Positions 8,784 to 17,345 of a stretch of DNA of 64,000 bases are shown in pieces (the stretch's first letter is position 1; each line of letters opens with the position of its first letter). The notes under the pieces are model-generated. The model did not search any database, was not told the DNA's origin, and saw only the letters and a list, made by a program, of their open reading frames with translations. Source of the DNA: Palsa-504 sp963806335 (GTDB lineage: Bacteria > Actinomycetota > Actinomycetes > Streptosporangiales > Streptosporangiaceae); NCBI GenBank assembly GCA_963806335.1, contig CAWDXO010000018.1, forward strand, positions 62,001 to 126,000. Direction: 5' to 3'. The translations under genes and the position numbers were made by a program.

Positions 8784-9388
8784 CTCTTGGTTCCGGCCCA
8801 GGTCAGGGGCAGGAAACTCGCCTGTTGCTTGATCTCCGCTCTGTAGTTGTTGATCTTCCGGGCCATTAGCCCGCTGGTACCAGCGCACCGGCCGGCCCGT
8901 CGTCATCATCCCGCCTGCCCTGTTCGGCTTCGCGTTACGCACTTCGGTGCAGCTCGCCAGACGATCTTCTGTGCCATCGACACGAGGAGGCGAACAACCC
9001 TGGTGCCGATGAGCTGTAGTTTTGCCGTCCGCGACCCACTAACGTTGGCCCTGGCGAGGCGTGCCCCCTCTAGCCGGGCAGACCTGAGCGGAAGTTCGTC
9101 CTCCAACTGGCACACGACGGGCAGTCCGGGCCCGGGAACCCCAGATCACGGCCAGCCGCCGCGTACGCATCGACCGCAAGCGGGCACGGCCATACGATGG
9201 CCACGGGCGACACCGCCCCGGATCCCTTCCCGCGGCCGGCGCAAGACGGGCGTACCCGGCCCGGGATGTGCCGCCAGCGGTGGCGACGACCGGCACCACG
9301 CCGGCTTGCTGCCCCGGGCCGGCGGCACGTTGCGTTCGCCGCCGGGCAGCCAGGCAAGCGCCGTTCAGAAACAAGAGGAGATCAGCAA
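8784..9388. other. Gene-free stretch downstream of tRNA-Gly
   Basis: About 600 bp with open frames on both strands but no recognisable protein, no ribosome site leading into a convincing start, and no clear tRNA-flanking integrase or repeat of the tRNA 3' end. It ends at the AGAGGAG site of the gene at 9389. Confidence 0.5.
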
Positions 9389-9694
9389 ATGCCGGCGACG
9401 CTGAAGGTGACGCATAAGGCAATCGGAGCGGAGGTCCGTCGTGGCACCTACGATGTCGTGGTCGACGGTGAGCGGGCCGGGTCGGTTGAAATGAACCACA
9501 CGATCGAGATACCAGTCGAGCCCGGACGTCACACCCTGCAAGTTCGCAATGGACGAAACTCGAGCAGCACTCAGACCTTCGACGCCGCCGATGAAGAGAT
9601 CGTCGCCTTCCGATGCACCGGAAAGAGGCTCTTGCCGATCTTTCTCGCATCCTTCGCCGTGCCCAGGCTGGCACTGAAACTCGTTCGCGATTGA
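9389..9694 (+). CDS. Small PEGA-like beta-sandwich protein
   Basis: A 101-residue product. Residues about 5-75 read as alternating beta strands (GTYDVVVDGERAGSVEMN, IEIPVEPGRHTLQVRNGR) resembling the PEGA-type fold, where a peptide repeat decorates extracellular or membrane-linked proteins. The C terminus has a short hydrophobic stretch (LLPIFLASFAVPRLAL) that may touch the membrane. The ATG at 9389 has an AGAGGAG site eight bases upstream, which decides against the longer in-frame start at 9197. Similar small proteins are common, uncharacterised actinobacterial genes. Confidence 0.7.
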   Translation: MPATLKVTHKAIGAEVRRGTYDVVVDGERAGSVEMNHTIEIPVEPGRHTLQVRNGRNSSSTQTFDAADEEIVAFRCTGKRLLPIFLASFAVPRLALKLVRD

Positions 9695-10285
9695 GCCGGC
9701 GTCGCCGTCGTGGCGCTCGCCAGCACGTCGTTACCACCGGCCGGCGGTGTCGCTCCCGGCCCGGGACAAAACGCTAGCCGGAAGGGGTCAGGCCCCCCTT
9801 ACGTCCTCCCCCGGTACGACCGGTTCCACCGCGTGATCGCCGGGGCGAAGGCGAGGAGGGGATCCCCCACGTGCAACGGGACACCACGATCCTGACCCGC
9901 CCGCAGCAGGCCGGGAGAGCGACATCGTCAAGGAACACGGCCGGGCACCCGCCCCGGACGCTCAGATAGTCAGGACGATCAGATAGTCAGGCCGTCAACA
10001 CCGTCCTGGACTCCAGGTGACGGTACTCGAATACCGGGTGCCCTCACGCCATTAGCTTGTCCAGCCGAGGCCTGGTGCCCGCCGGGGAAATGTGAGACGC
10101 GCGAACCATCCTCATCCCTTCCTCAGGTCCCGCGCCTGTAAGCGGCGGACGCTTGACCTCATCACCCGTAAGTCCACCTACCTGTTCGGCGCCCGCGTGA
10201 GAATGACGGTGAAGGTCCCGGATAGGTGGCAAGTGCGGACCTTACTGAATAAGGCGCCCGTTTCAATGATCGGCCGGCACGGGAA
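9695..10285. other. Gene-free stretch
   Basis: About 590 bp with no supported gene. It contains a short GC hairpin (AAGGGG/CCCCTT around 9781-9800) and a direct repeat CAGATAGTCAGG near 9963 and 9981. It separates the PEGA-like gene from the convergent orphan membrane protein. Confidence 0.45.
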
Positions 10286-12340
10286 TTACCCCGGATAGCC
10301 TTTCTCCTTTAGCTCGTCGAAGAACGTTTTGAATGAATGCGTCGACCGCACGGACGAGAAATCTGGGTCTTTGTCAATCCAGTCCGATGGCCGCCCCATC
10401 TCACAGTGGCGGTCATTAATGGCGCGTCTAAGGCTGGTAACTACCCGCTGAGCCATCGTGTTCCTATCATACTGACCGTCATGCTCACCCGCCAGCGCGG
10501 CGTACAGGCATGCCGTATTATATGCGGCCTGCCAGGATGATGTGCTGTGCTGCCAGGGCACCCGGCGCGTTCTCCGCGCATGTGGGCGCGGCTGCGGATT
10601 CTCGTCAGGCAGGTACTTACCCGTGGATTTAAAAACCGCATTGATCGTGCCACTGTCACCTGTTACGGCGGACGCTATCCACCTGGCTCTCGCCAGGGTA
10701 TATCTATCCATAACTCTTCTCAAATGATAGCTGACTTTGCGGTCACGGCCGCCCTTGTGCTGCTCCTGCCGGGCGCCGGACTGTTCATGGTGCGGGCTGT
10801 CCGACGGGCCATGGCCGGAGCCGGACCTGGAGTTGCCGGGTCCTTCGTTTTCAATCAACTTCTGACGAACGGCAACAAGCAGCTCGGCGACGCGCGCACC
10901 GTCATGAAAGCGCTGGCGATCGGCGAGCCGCCAGTAGTGCTTCCATATCGCCCGCTCATCACGGTGCACGAACGCTGCCCAGGTGATGCGCCAGGGGGTC
11001 AGTTGCCGCCGGACTGCGCGCAGCTCGTCCTGCGCGGCCGCCAGAAGCTCCATCCTTAGCGGACGCGGCAATGGCTCCCAAAGCCCTATGTAGTAGTCCC
11101 TGACTTCGGGACCGCACGTTACGCGGCACCGGTCGAGGACGCTCAGGCACCTGGAGAGAGTTTCCTTACGATTTCTGACATCTAGCTTGAATTCGCGATT
11201 TGCGATCATTTCAAGAGACATGCCGAGCCGGTACCGGCCGCGCCAGAAGAGAGGATAATCCTCCCGGTTGGCCGCGTGCAGCCGCAGCGCCTCTACATGA
11301 AAACCTTCGATATCGCGGAGCTGGGCAAGCTCATATCTGGTGACACCAGCGCAGACGCTACCGGATACTCCCCTTTCGAGAATGTGCATTTGCCTGTACC
11401 TGGCCTTGCTGATGTCATCCGGGGACGTACGGTATACCCGGTCCTGCCACGCGCTCAGCAGGGCGGCGAGATCGCTGCCATCGAACGAGCCATAACACCA
11501 GGGTGGTGCAGTGGGATCCTCGCTGAAGATTTGCTGGGCGACATAGCCCGCGACCACGCAGCCGGCTTCATCCAATTGGCCCGCGGCCAAGGTTTTAGTC
11601 GCGACGCTCTCCCCGGTCCGGGAGTTCTCGAGGTCGATCGTCACTTTCACGCTATCGGTGGCTTGGTGCTCGTTACCACAGGGCTCGACCCGGACCCGGA
11701 TCTGGTATTCCCGCGGGTTCGGCCACAGCGTCCCGACAAAATCGATGATCGCACCGGCGAGGCCGCCGGCACTGTTGCCGGTACTCTCGGCGATGGAAAC
11801 GAGTCCGGCTACCCCGGTGCCGCCGGGCAGGATCGCCGGCGCTCGCACCGCGACCGCAGGAAGCCGGAATCTGAGTTGGCTTGCAACTGCGTTATGACGC
11901 TGCTGATCTGTCGCGGCTTTGCCCTGTTCGCCTGACGAAGTGCCGTTTTGCGCGTGCGGCTTGTCAGCGCTAAGAGTGGACAGATCTAGGGTGGGCGGCT
12001 GCCAGGACATCGCCCAGACCTCAAGTTCTCGGTACCCGAAAACGAGCAGGCCAATGATGACGAGCCATCCGAGCCGCCCAGGTATGGGATTATTGTGACC
12101 GAACAGTGGCTGGAAGAAGGCGTTGCTGAGGGCATCAAACCCTCGTGTGAACGAGTTCACAAGGTCGGCGTGCGCCCCGGCGCTTTGGTGCGCTACGCCA
12201 TATCGGGTGACGACCACCACTACAGCAAGCGCGAAGAGCGTCGTCACGAACCGCAGCGTGTGCACAGCGAAGTGGTAGCCGATAAAACCCAGCAATAGAC
12301 AAGCGATCGCGAATATTAGCCATACGAGCCAGGAATGCAT
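10286..12340 (-). CDS. Orphan 684-residue membrane protein with TPR-like C terminus
   Basis: I do not recognise this as a named family. Three N-terminal hydrophobic segments (about residues 4-24, 29-48, 90-108) are followed by a long soluble part. Residues about 205-300 look beta-rich (QIRVRVEPCGN, VKVTIDLENSRTGE). From about 340 onward the chain is helical, and the C terminus contains a TPR-like AAYNTACLYAALAG motif followed by DPDFSSVRSTHSFKTFFDEL, the usual ending of actinobacterial TPR proteins. A central polar stretch (about residues 510-545) is low-complexity. The start ATG at 12340 has GAGGGGGA upstream. Base composition is less GC-biased than neighbouring housekeeping genes, and gene-free DNA of about 600 bp flanks each side, suggesting acquired DNA. 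Confidence 0.75.
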   Translation of the reverse strand: MHSWLVWLIFAIACLLLGFIGYHFAVHTLRFVTTLFALAVVVVVTRYGVAHQSAGAHADLVNSFTRGFDALSNAFFQPLFGHNNPIPGRLGWLVIIGLLVFGYRELEVWAMSWQPPTLDLSTLSADKPHAQNGTSSGEQGKAATDQQRHNAVASQLRFRLPAVAVRAPAILPGGTGVAGLVSIAESTGNSAGGLAGAIIDFVGTLWPNPREYQIRVRVEPCGNEHQATDSVKVTIDLENSRTGESVATKTLAAGQLDEAGCVVAGYVAQQIFSEDPTAPPWCYGSFDGSDLAALLSAWQDRVYRTSPDDISKARYRQMHILERGVSGSVCAGVTRYELAQLRDIEGFHVEALRLHAANREDYPLFWRGRYRLGMSLEMIANREFKLDVRNRKETLSRCLSVLDRCRVTCGPEVRDYYIGLWEPLPRPLRMELLAAAQDELRAVRRQLTPWRITWAAFVHRDERAIWKHYWRLADRQRFHDGARVAELLVAVRQKLIENEGPGNSRSGSGHGPSDSPHHEQSGARQEQHKGGRDRKVSYHLRRVMDRYTLARARWIASAVTGDSGTINAVFKSTGKYLPDENPQPRPHARRTRRVPWQHSTSSWQAAYNTACLYAALAGEHDGQYDRNTMAQRVVTSLRRAINDRHCEMGRPSDWIDKDPDFSSVRSTHSFKTFFDELKEKGYPG

Positions 12341-12966
12341 GCTGTCCCCCTCCGAACCAGCCCTCCCCTTCGCGTCCCGCGTAGACCCGGGTCAGCTGGT
12401 CACAGGCGAGTCCAGTGGCCGGACAATTATCGGAAGCAGGGATTCGGGCAACACGTAATTCTTACGGCAAGGTAGCTGGCTGCGCCGGATCAGGACGCTG
12501 CCGCCCTGATCAAGCCGGAATGCGACAAGGCGCTTCATCGGCACCCCGGCTAACTTTTGCCACTGTTACGTTGACGCTCCGTGGCCCGATTGTCAAGGAT
12601 CACTCTCGATCCCGGACCCTGCGGCCGGCTTGCGGCACCCTGCCGTCCCACCCAGAACTGCCCGGCAAACCCGTTTCCATGCGGGCACGCCAGCCGAAGC
12701 GCCGTTATTCCCTCTGAGCAGAAGCACACCTCCGCGTCATCGCCACCGAGTGGGAAGCTGAACCGGCCCAGTCATTGTGCAGATCCGTGACATCGCAAGC
12801 GCGATTACCAAGACCGCCTCACTAACGATTTTTTAAGGCGGAGGTTACAGCTCCGGTGACGGCTTGCGCGGTGCGGTTAGCTAACCGGGCTGTAGGCGGG
12901 TTCCGCCGGCTTGCGAGCGGCGGGTGGGATCTGGCCGGGTGTTCAGGCCGCGCCGAGGTCACGGCT
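12341..12966. other. Gene-free stretch
   Basis: About 620 bp between the orphan membrane gene and the HTH/Clp-N operon. Short open frames exist but none has a recognisable product or good ribosome site. A weak hairpin (CCGCC/GGCGG around a T-rich loop) lies near 12810-12845. Confidence 0.45.
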
Positions 12967-13010
12967 GTCAGCATATATTGACACGAAGACGGGCGTCAGC
13001 ATATGTTGAC
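12967..13010 (+). promoter_or_regulatory. Promoter overlapped by two copies of a 16-bp operator-like repeat
   Basis: GTCAGCATATATTGAC (12967-12982) and GTCAGCATATGTTGAC (12995-13010) are near-identical, partly palindromic (GTCA...TGAC), 28 bp apart. Within them TTGACA (12978-12983) and TATGTT (13002-13007) form -35/-10 elements with an 18-bp spacer. The predicted start of transcription falls at about 13014-13015, exactly on the ATG of the HTH gene, implying a leaderless mRNA whose promoter is covered by the operators. Confidence 0.65.
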
Positions 13011-13014
13011 GTGC

Positions 13015-13236
13015 ATGGAACCTGCACTCGATATCGCCCAGAGCGCCGCCAGCACCGATCCTGATGTCGGGCTCCGCGCCGTGGCGTCCCTGCGAGCGCT
13101 CACCGAGCGGCTGGAGATCGTCCAGGTCGAGAACGCGCGGAAGCTCGGGTGGTCCTGGCAGGACATCGCCGGGCGGCTCGGCGTCACCAGGCAGACCGTG
13201 CACCGCAAGCACGGCAAGCGGATCGGGAGCCGGTAA
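13015..13236 (+). CDS. Small helix-turn-helix DNA-binding protein
   Basis: A 73-residue protein consisting of a long helix (TDPDVGLRAVASLRALTERL) and a sigma-region-4-like HTH (SWQDIAGRLGVTRQTVHRKH). The ATG at 13015 is chosen over the one at 13003 because 13003 lies inside the -10/operator repeat. Its stop codon overlaps the next start (TAATG at 13234-13238). Proteins of this type pair with a Clp-N-domain partner in many actinobacteria. The simplest inference is an autoregulator bound to the 16-bp repeats upstream. The cellular role is not known. Confidence 0.85.
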   Translation: MEPALDIAQSAASTDPDVGLRAVASLRALTERLEIVQVENARKLGWSWQDIAGRLGVTRQTVHRKHGKRIGSR

Positions 13237-13721
13237 TGCCCGGGCCCCTGACCCGGGACACCCGCACCTCTGCCGCCCGCGGCCTGGGACGCGCAGGCAG
13301 CCTCGTCCGTCGCTACGTCAGCGGCGAGCATCTCATGACCATCCTCGTCTGTGCTCTTCACCCAGGACAGGACCCGCGGCCGGCGCGCGCCGTCCTGCAC
13401 TCCTGCGGTGCCACGCTGGAAGACGTCGAGGCGGAGATCGCCCGTCGTGCCGGGCCGGGAGCGGTCCTGTTCGGCGGCCTGGACCGGGACGCGCTGGCCG
13501 CTATCGGGATCGACCTGGACGCCGTGCACGCCAGGATCGGGTCGTCCTTCGGGCCGGAAGCCCTTGCGCAGGTCGTCCACCTGGAGCCTCGCCCGTCCGG
13601 GCTGAAAGGCGGCGCAAGCAGGCTGGTGCTGCTCCGGCGCGCTTACCCGGACATCTTCGAGGATGCGCTACGGGCAGTGATCAATAAGGCGAAGCAGCGG
13701 AACGCCGCCGAGGCCGGCTAA
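13236..13721 (+). CDS. Clp N-terminal-domain (Clp-N repeat) protein
   Basis: A 161-residue protein with two degenerate Clp-N-like repeats: VSGEHLMTILVCALHP...ATLEDVEAEIARR and a second half containing DALAAIGIDLDAVHARIG, the hallmark helix of ClpA/ClpC N domains. No AAA module or protease residues are present. Such stand-alone Clp-N proteins presumably bind degradation substrates or sense stress; this is inference. The start overlaps the stop of the HTH gene by one base, so the two are translationally coupled. Confidence 0.8.
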   Translation: MPGPLTRDTRTSAARGLGRAGSLVRRYVSGEHLMTILVCALHPGQDPRPARAVLHSCGATLEDVEAEIARRAGPGAVLFGGLDRDALAAIGIDLDAVHARIGSSFGPEALAQVVHLEPRPSGLKGGASRLVLLRRAYPDIFEDALRAVINKAKQRNAAEAG

Positions 13722-13806
13722 CGATCTCAATCGCGGAGGATGCACGCGGTAGATCAGCCGGGGCCGCTGCCCGGATTTGCCGATGAGCGGGCCATAAACT
13801 GCGTTG

Positions 13807-14418
13807 ATGCCGAGCCGAGCCGAGATCGCGTCGTTCGACGACTCCGCGCCACCTCCCGGAGCCGATCCATGGGTGCCCGGCGCCGCCCCGGCGATCGGCA
13901 TCGAGGTAACCGATCCCGACCCCGCCTGGCCGCGGCAGTACGACCACCTGGCGGACCGGATCCGGCAGGCCCTGGGCTGGCGGGTGCTGCAGCTTGAACA
14001 CGTGGGCTCCACTTCGGTCCCGGGGCTGGCGGCCAAGCCCGTCATCGACATCGACCTGACGGTCGCTGATCCTGCCCGTGAACAGGACTACGTACCGGCG
14101 CTGGAGCTGATCGGGTTCCGGCTGACGATCCGCGAGCCCTGGTGGTACGGCCACCGGGCGCTGGTGACCGACGAGCCGCGCTGCAATCTGCATGTCTTCG
14201 GGTTCGATAGCCCCGAGCTGGTGAAGCACCGGATCTTCCGTGACTGGCTGCGGGGCAACCCCGGGGATCGCGACCGCTACGCCGCCGCCAAGCGCCGGGC
14301 CGCATCCGAGGCCAACGCGGCTGGAGAGCACGTCATGCAGTACAACGCCCGCAAGCAGCAGGTCATCAGGGAGATCTACCACAGGGCGTTCGTCGCCGCC
14401 GGCCTGCTCGAGGAGTGA
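13807..14418 (+). CDS. GrpB/Dephospho-CoA kinase-like nucleotidyltransferase-fold protein (UPF0157)
   Basis: A 203-residue protein carrying the GrpB-family signatures: EVTDPDPAWPRQYDHLADRI, QLEHVGSTSVPGLAAKPVID (about residues 60-80) and HVFGFDSPELVKHRIFRDWL. The HVGSTSVPG...D.D pattern is that of a minimal nucleotidyltransferase fold. Biochemical function is unknown for the family; the name comes from sequence annotation, and it is unrelated to GrpE. An N-terminal extension of about 35 residues is proline-rich. Stands alone, convergent with the DUF1801-like gene. Confidence 0.9.
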   Translation: MPSRAEIASFDDSAPPPGADPWVPGAAPAIGIEVTDPDPAWPRQYDHLADRIRQALGWRVLQLEHVGSTSVPGLAAKPVIDIDLTVADPAREQDYVPALELIGFRLTIREPWWYGHRALVTDEPRCNLHVFGFDSPELVKHRIFRDWLRGNPGDRDRYAAAKRRAASEANAAGEHVMQYNARKQQVIREIYHRAFVAAGLLEE

Positions 14419-14530
14419 GCCCGGAGTCCGGGTACGTTTCAGTCAGCGAGCAGGGCCTCGTCAGTGACTGACGCCGGCCGCTAAGCGCCGCAACCCGCCG
14501 CTTCAGGGGAGAGTCGCCAACTGGCGCGCG

Positions 14531-14980
14531 TCAGGAGATCGCGGCCGTCACCAGCCCGGCGACCTTCTCCTCCACTATGGAGCTCCACTTCTTCAGTGCG
14601 TACGACACCGGCCACACGTCGCCGTCGTCGAGGTTCGCCGCGTCCTGGAAGCCCAGGGTCGAGTAGCGGTAGCTGAACTTGCCCGCGTTCTGGAAGAAGA
14701 CGACGATCTTGCCGTCCGCGTTCGCGTAGGCGGGCATCCCGTACCAGGTCCTCGGCGACAACCCAGGGGCGGTAGCGGTCACCGTCACATGCACGCGCTC
14801 GGCTAGCGCACGATCCTCCGGTGCCATCTCCGCGATGCTGTCGAGGACCGCCTGCAGGCCGTCGGCCTTCTTGGCGCCCTTCTTGCCCTCGGCACGCAAC
14901 TCGGCGGCGCGCATCTTCATCGCGGCACGCTCCTCGGCGCTGAAGCCGCCGGACTCGGTCTTGGCATCCTTCGCGGGCAT
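14531..14980 (-). CDS. DUF1801/YdhG-like protein
   Basis: A 149-residue protein. After a lysine-rich N-terminal helix (residues about 20-40) comes a fold with SPRTWYGMPAYANADGKIVV and FFQNAGKFSYRYSTLGFQD, matching the DUF1801 (frataxin-like, YdhG/YjhQ) superfamily. Family members are small cytosolic proteins, some reported as iron-handling in Bacillus; no function can be assigned here. The ATG at 14980 is preceded by GGAAAGGAAG. Confidence 0.8.
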   Translation of the reverse strand: MPAKDAKTESGGFSAEERAAMKMRAAELRAEGKKGAKKADGLQAVLDSIAEMAPEDRALAERVHVTVTATAPGLSPRTWYGMPAYANADGKIVVFFQNAGKFSYRYSTLGFQDAANLDDGDVWPVSYALKKWSSIVEEKVAGLVTAAIS

Positions 14981-15578
14981 TTGTCGGGCTTCCTTTCCTG
15001 ACGCTCAGCGGCTCGGTGCCATGCTGGCCTCCCACCGCAAGGCTAAGCCCCGCCACACCGTGGCGCTTCTCGATTCCTGACCGGATCGGAGCCCAGCCGA
15101 GGCGCTCGAAGGCTCACCCGGCACGCATGCCGTTCGTTAGCGCTGCCGTTGCCCCCGCGCTTCCATGGTTTTAACTCCAACGCGCCGTGGCCAGGGCGCT
15201 CCCCGCGGTCGCGTCGCGGGCGATCGGCTTGGCTGACCCGGCCATCGGTTCTGAGAGCCGGCCCGCAGGGCAGACATCGCGGGCTCCGCCTGTTGACACG
15301 CGGTTGGCCGACGCAGAAACATGCCGCGCATGAACCGGCGGCCTGTCCACCAAAAATCCTCCTTGCTGCCTGTATCAAAATCCAGCGGCACGCCTCCGGC
15401 TCATCGAAGACGTGGGCATGTGCAAACCCACCCTTCTGCGCACCAGGGAGCCAGGTACGACGGAGGTGCTTGCGTTCTTGAGTTAGGCCGGCCCAGTAGG
15501 CCGCGATCCTCATCAACGACGCCTCGGCGGGGCCCCTTTGACGCGCAGTCCGATCGATTCCCGCAAGGGGGGAAACTC
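14981..15578. other. Gene-free stretch
   Basis: About 600 bp. Open frames on both strands show no recognisable product. It ends with the strong AAGGGGGGA ribosome site of the following membrane-protein gene, so a promoter for that gene should be here, but no convincing -35/-10 pair stands out. Confidence 0.4.
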
Positions 15579-16049
15579 ATGGCAGCGACGGACACCTCGT
15601 CATCCAATCCGCCATCGGCTCCGCCAGTAGGTGCGCCATCTGATTCGGGATCCAATCAGCCACCCGTGCCGCCGAAGATCGCGGCTCTGCTGGCTGGGCT
15701 TACCGCACTGACCGGGGCCGTGATCGGTCTCATGACCAGCTTCAACGCCGTGCACTGGACGTCGGCGCAGACCACGCTGGTGGCGACCGAGGTCGCTGCG
15801 TTCTGGGTGCTCGCAGGCGCGGTAACCGCTCATCTATGGCCGCAGACCAAGAAGCAGCCCGTCGCGGTAGCGGGCACGGTTACGGCCTTCGTATCGGCCA
15901 CGCTGTCCTTGGGTATCGGATTCGCCTGGTGGCAGCTATCGCAGTCGCAAAACGCGTCCCTGATCGGCCTGGTCACAGCCATCGTCGCCGTGGTCTCGGC
16001 GCTGGCGGCGCGGAGCACTGTTACGGCCGGCACGACGCCACCCCGCTGA
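15579..16049 (+). CDS. Small four-helix membrane protein
   Basis: A 156-residue product: a serine/proline-rich cytosolic N terminus (about 45 residues) followed by four hydrophobic segments (KIAALLAGLTALTGAVIGLM, LVATEVAAFWVLAGAVTA, VAGTVTAFVSATLSLGIGF, IGLVTAIVAVVSALAA). The ATG at 15579 is seven bases after AAGGGGGGA, which rules out the long upstream extension. Not recognised as a named family; possibly related to small phage-holin-like or DUF proteins. Confidence 0.7.
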   Translation: MAATDTSSSNPPSAPPVGAPSDSGSNQPPVPPKIAALLAGLTALTGAVIGLMTSFNAVHWTSAQTTLVATEVAAFWVLAGAVTAHLWPQTKKQPVAVAGTVTAFVSATLSLGIGFAWWQLSQSQNASLIGLVTAIVAVVSALAARSTVTAGTTPPR

Positions 16050-16063
16050 GGCCAGCAGGGCCC

Positions 16064-16519
16064 CTAGGGCCCAGCAGTGATCTTGCGGTAGGTCAGGTAG
16101 AAGTCGACGACGAAGTCGCCGCCGTCTTCGGCCTTGTCCCAGCGACCTGTGATGGTCCGGGCGTCGTCGCTTATCTTTCCCGTAAAGCGCTGCGCAAAGG
16201 GATCGCCGTCACGCTGGAGGATCCACTCGCTGCCGTCGATGCGCATCGAGTAGATGCGGCAGACCCCCCGCTCATCGCTGTACAGCTGGACGAAGCTCCC
16301 GCTGGCGGCGTCGCAGCCGATGATCGAGATGCTGTCCGGAGCGCCCGGCACATCGGTTGTGGTGCGCTGGACCAGGTGCGCCCCTGACGGATGCCACTGG
16401 AAGCTAGCCCGGCCTTGACCAGGCCAGGCCTGCCCATCCGGCCCCTTCGCTTCGACGGTCCAGTCACCCGCCAAAGTCTCCAGCGCCCGGACCGCCGGTG
16501 CTGCGGCTGGCTGCTCCAC
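16064..16519 (-). CDS. DUF1579-like lipocalin-fold protein
   Basis: A 151-residue protein with the beta-barrel pattern of DUF1579/heme-binding-like proteins: an N-terminal ALETLAGDWTVEAKG strand, SFQWHPSGAHLVQRT, DSISIIGCDAASGSFVQLYS, and a terminal RTITGRWDKAEDGGDFVVDF strand set. Members are thought to bind small ligands; none is known here. Start is GTG at 16519 with GAAGGA upstream. It ends convergently 14 bp from the four-helix membrane protein. Confidence 0.75.
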   Translation of the reverse strand: MEQPAAAPAVRALETLAGDWTVEAKGPDGQAWPGQGRASFQWHPSGAHLVQRTTTDVPGAPDSISIIGCDAASGSFVQLYSDERGVCRIYSMRIDGSEWILQRDGDPFAQRFTGKISDDARTITGRWDKAEDGGDFVVDFYLTYRKITAGP

Positions 16520-16677
16520 CCACTCGTCCTTCCGTTGAATCCGATCCGGCCCGTACCGGGCTCACGGTAAGAGACGAACCAGTGCAGGCCGTTCCCCGCC
16601 CGGCAAACCGCTGCCGCACAGAACGATCCTTCACATGCCGCCCAGGGCCGTCAATCGGAGCAGCTGACCTCAGCGGC

Positions 16678-17133
16678 CTACGGGACAGGGACAGGGAGAA
16701 CCTCGAACGCCGGGTGTTTAGGCGCGATGGCACGGATCTGCTCATCGCTCGAGTCCGGGCCGGTGCCCTCGAAGAAGATCCCGACCTCTGCCTTCCACCT
16801 CTTGAGGTAGGCGCGCAGGACCGGGACCTTCTCGTCATCGCTGAGTTCCCTGCCGCGGAAGCTCTCGGCCCGCCTGCCCAGCCGCAGTTCGCCGGTGCCT
16901 GCCGCCCGCAGGTTGCGCACCCACTGGGTTTCGCCGCGGGGTGCGACGAGGTAACGGCGGCCATCGTGGGTGAGCAGGTTCACCGGCGTGGTACGCCAGT
17001 CGCCACTTGTCCGGCCCTTCACCGCCAGGACTCGCGAGCCGAGAACGCTGATGCCCTGCCTGGTCAGGAGCGCCACCAGCTGATTGAAAACGTTACGCGT
17101 GAACCAGCCCGGCGCGCGGTATTGATCGGTCAC
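16678..17133 (-). CDS. Ddn-family deazaflavin (F420)-dependent nitroreductase-fold protein
   Basis: A 151-residue protein matching the split-barrel Ddn/FDOR-A family: VLAVKGRTSGDWRTTPVNLL followed by DGRRYLVAPRGETQWVRNLR, the region that contacts the F420 cofactor and the core tryptophan/arginine. These enzymes reduce quinones or nitro compounds with F420H2. The start is GTG at 17133. The family implies an F420-producing host, consistent with an actinobacterium. Substrate unknown. Confidence 0.88.
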   Translation of the reverse strand: MTDQYRAPGWFTRNVFNQLVALLTRQGISVLGSRVLAVKGRTSGDWRTTPVNLLTHDGRRYLVAPRGETQWVRNLRAAGTGELRLGRRAESFRGRELSDDEKVPVLRAYLKRWKAEVGIFFEGTGPDSSDEQIRAIAPKHPAFEVLPVPVP

Positions 17134-17345
17134 GCTGACCAGCGTAGCTAGAGGGCCGCTGAGGGCGGTAAAACTGACGCACGGTCATGCCGCCGGCAGG
17201 GCGGTGATTTGCTCGGACCTGTATCGGCATCCGGGCGACGAAGGTCCTGTGACGCGCAATCTTCCGCTGGGCGCCGCGGCCCGCGTCTCGCAGGCATCAA
17301 TGCCTGAGCTGGCATCAGGGGGTCTCCGCGGTCCACACTGTTCGG

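Noticed and set aside
12415..12717. 100-codon frame before the HTH/Clp-N operon
   Set aside because: No family resemblance, low-complexity arginine/serine content, no ribosome site.
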